DNA of 64,000 bases, taken from the NCBI GenBank assembly GCA_963539215.1, contig CAUTJT010000002.1, forward strand, positions 124,001-188,000, written 5' to 3'. Shown one piece after another: positions 63,316-64,000 of the stretch. Position numbers and translations under genes: made by a program. The notes under the pieces are model-generated. The model saw only the letters and a list, made by a program, of their open reading frames with translations, did no database searches and was not told where the DNA came from. The stretch is from CAURNT01 sp963539215. Lineage in GTDB: Bacteria; Fusobacteriota; Fusobacteriia; Fusobacteriales; Leptotrichiaceae. Positions within the stretch are counted from its first letter, which is position 1. Each line of letters begins with the position of its first letter.

Positions 63316-64000
63316 TATCCTTTTACACCTCCGCTTATTCCATCAATAATATCCTTTTGTGCAAAGAAAAAAACAATTATTGGTGGTATACACATCAGCA
63401 AGCTAATACACATAGTTGGAACGATAGCATCACTATGCACCCCCTTAAATGAAGCAAGTCCTAAAGCCAAAGTATACTTATCTTGACTATTAATAAAAAC
63501 TAAAGGTCCTAAATAATCATTCCAAACAACTATCATATTAAGAACTGCTACCAAGATCACACTGGGTTTCATCATAGGTAAATATATTTTACTATATATT
63601 TGAAATTCATTTGCTCCATCAATCTTAGCTGCTTCTGCAAAATCTTTAGGAACTGTTTCCAAAAATTGCTTCAATAGATAAATATAATACGCTGATCCGA
63701 ATAAAGCTGGAATTATTAAAGGTTTTAATGTATCTATCCAACCAAATAAATTAAATTGCATATATTGTGGAATAACAGTTACATCCCAAGGTAACATCAT
63801 AGTAGCAAGCATAATACTAAATAATAACTTATCATATTTAAATTTAAATCTTGCAAAACCATATGCAACTAAAGTTCCTGATATAACTTGCCCTATAGTA
63901 GTTAAAACCGTAACTATCATTGAATTTATTGCAAATTTATAAAAAGGCTGCATATGCCATGCTTTTATAAAATTATAATATCCAAATTTTTCAGGTAAAA
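63315..64000 (-). CDS. Sugar ABC transporter permease (MalG type), 5' end outside the window
   Basis: The frame is open through the right edge at 64000; residues before the first internal Met (at 63953) read LPEKFGYYNFIKAW, typical of MalG-type proteins, so the true start lies beyond the window. Membrane helices and the coupling motif EAAKIDGANEFQIYSKIYLPMMKP are present, and the end reads DIIDGISGGVKG. It overlaps the GH65 gene as TAATG, so it imports the disaccharide that GH65 splits. The remaining transporter genes should lie to the right. Confidence 0.9.
   Translation of the reverse strand, partial: LPEKFGYYNFIKAWHMQPFYKFAINSMIVTVLTTIGQVISGTLVAYGFARFKFKYDKLLFSIMLATMMLPWDVTVIPQYMQFNLFGWIDTLKPLIIPALFGSAYYIYLLKQFLETVPKDFAEAAKIDGANEFQIYSKIYLPMMKPSVILVAVLNMIVVWNDYLGPLVFINSQDKYTLALGLASFKGVHSDAIVPTMCISLLMCIPPIIVFFFAQKDIIDGISGGVKG

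Noticed and set aside
1..64000. tRNA and rRNA genes
   Set aside because: Reading the intergenic stretches by eye gave no cloverleaf with a TTCGANNC-type T arm and no rRNA sequence; a covariance-model scan would be needed to be sure.

Overview
The window is AT-rich Gram-negative-type DNA. The evidence for a diderm is a trimeric autotransporter adhesin at the left edge, a signal-peptide beta-barrel protein ending in an aromatic residue, and a lipoprotein sugar-binding protein. The RimP-NusA-YlxR/YlxQ-IF2-RbfA gene order resembles Gram-positives. The combination fits the phylum Fusobacteriota, most likely family Leptotrichiaceae (Streptobacillus/Sneathia/Leptotrichia type). This is an inference from gene content and composition, not from a database match. 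I saw no rRNA, tRNA, CRISPR array or intact transposon.

Layout, left to right. 1-2696: a trimeric adhesin gene, cut by the window edge and broken by a one-base frameshift. 3092-15391 (minus): a ten-gene housekeeping run reading rimP, nusA, an RnpM/YlxQ fusion, infB, rbfA, recJ, tig, clpP, clpX, lon, with a good promoter at 15450-15478 and a strong terminator after lon. 15485-22091 (minus): a second housekeeping run reading acpP, rnc, coaD, radA, disA, a 49-codon gene, pepD and an RNase M5/NMN adenylyltransferase fusion. 22214-24874 (minus): glgC-glgA for glycogen synthesis. 25091-26499 (plus): a decayed adhesin-like fragment followed by two related unknown genes. 26526-32871 (minus): nox-trxA, then copZ, copA, an alpha/beta-hydrolase-like protein without its serine, and gapN. 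33094-43891 (minus): rsh, tgt, thiI, yihY-like, rmuC, malQ, rarA, a small DMT transporter and dusA. 44010-45216 (plus): a HAD phosphatase and a membrane protein.

45248-55439 is an alpha-glucan module: a LacI-type regulator, a second malQ and a cytoplasmic pullulanase-type enzyme in one operon, followed by malE, a small membrane protein, malF, malG and malK under their own promoter. Very similar LacI-type operator sequences sit just downstream of both promoters, so the regulator probably controls both units. 55837-59114 holds an outer-membrane barrel gene and a chimeric gene whose 3' end copies the barrel's 3' end. 59621-64000 is a disaccharide module: ABC permease (cut by the edge), GH65 phosphorylase, EamA transporter, beta-phosphoglucomutase. 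Sugars taken up here can enter glycolysis as glucose and glucose phosphates or be stored through glgC/glgA.

The points most worth a second look are the RNase M5-NMNAT fusion, the WYL-like/outer-membrane-barrel chimera, the MalF with a roughly 240-residue cytoplasmic coiled-coil extension, the Gly-for-Ser hydrolase, the tRNA-guanine transglycosylase with an eroded zinc site, and the paired unknown genes behind the adhesin remnant.
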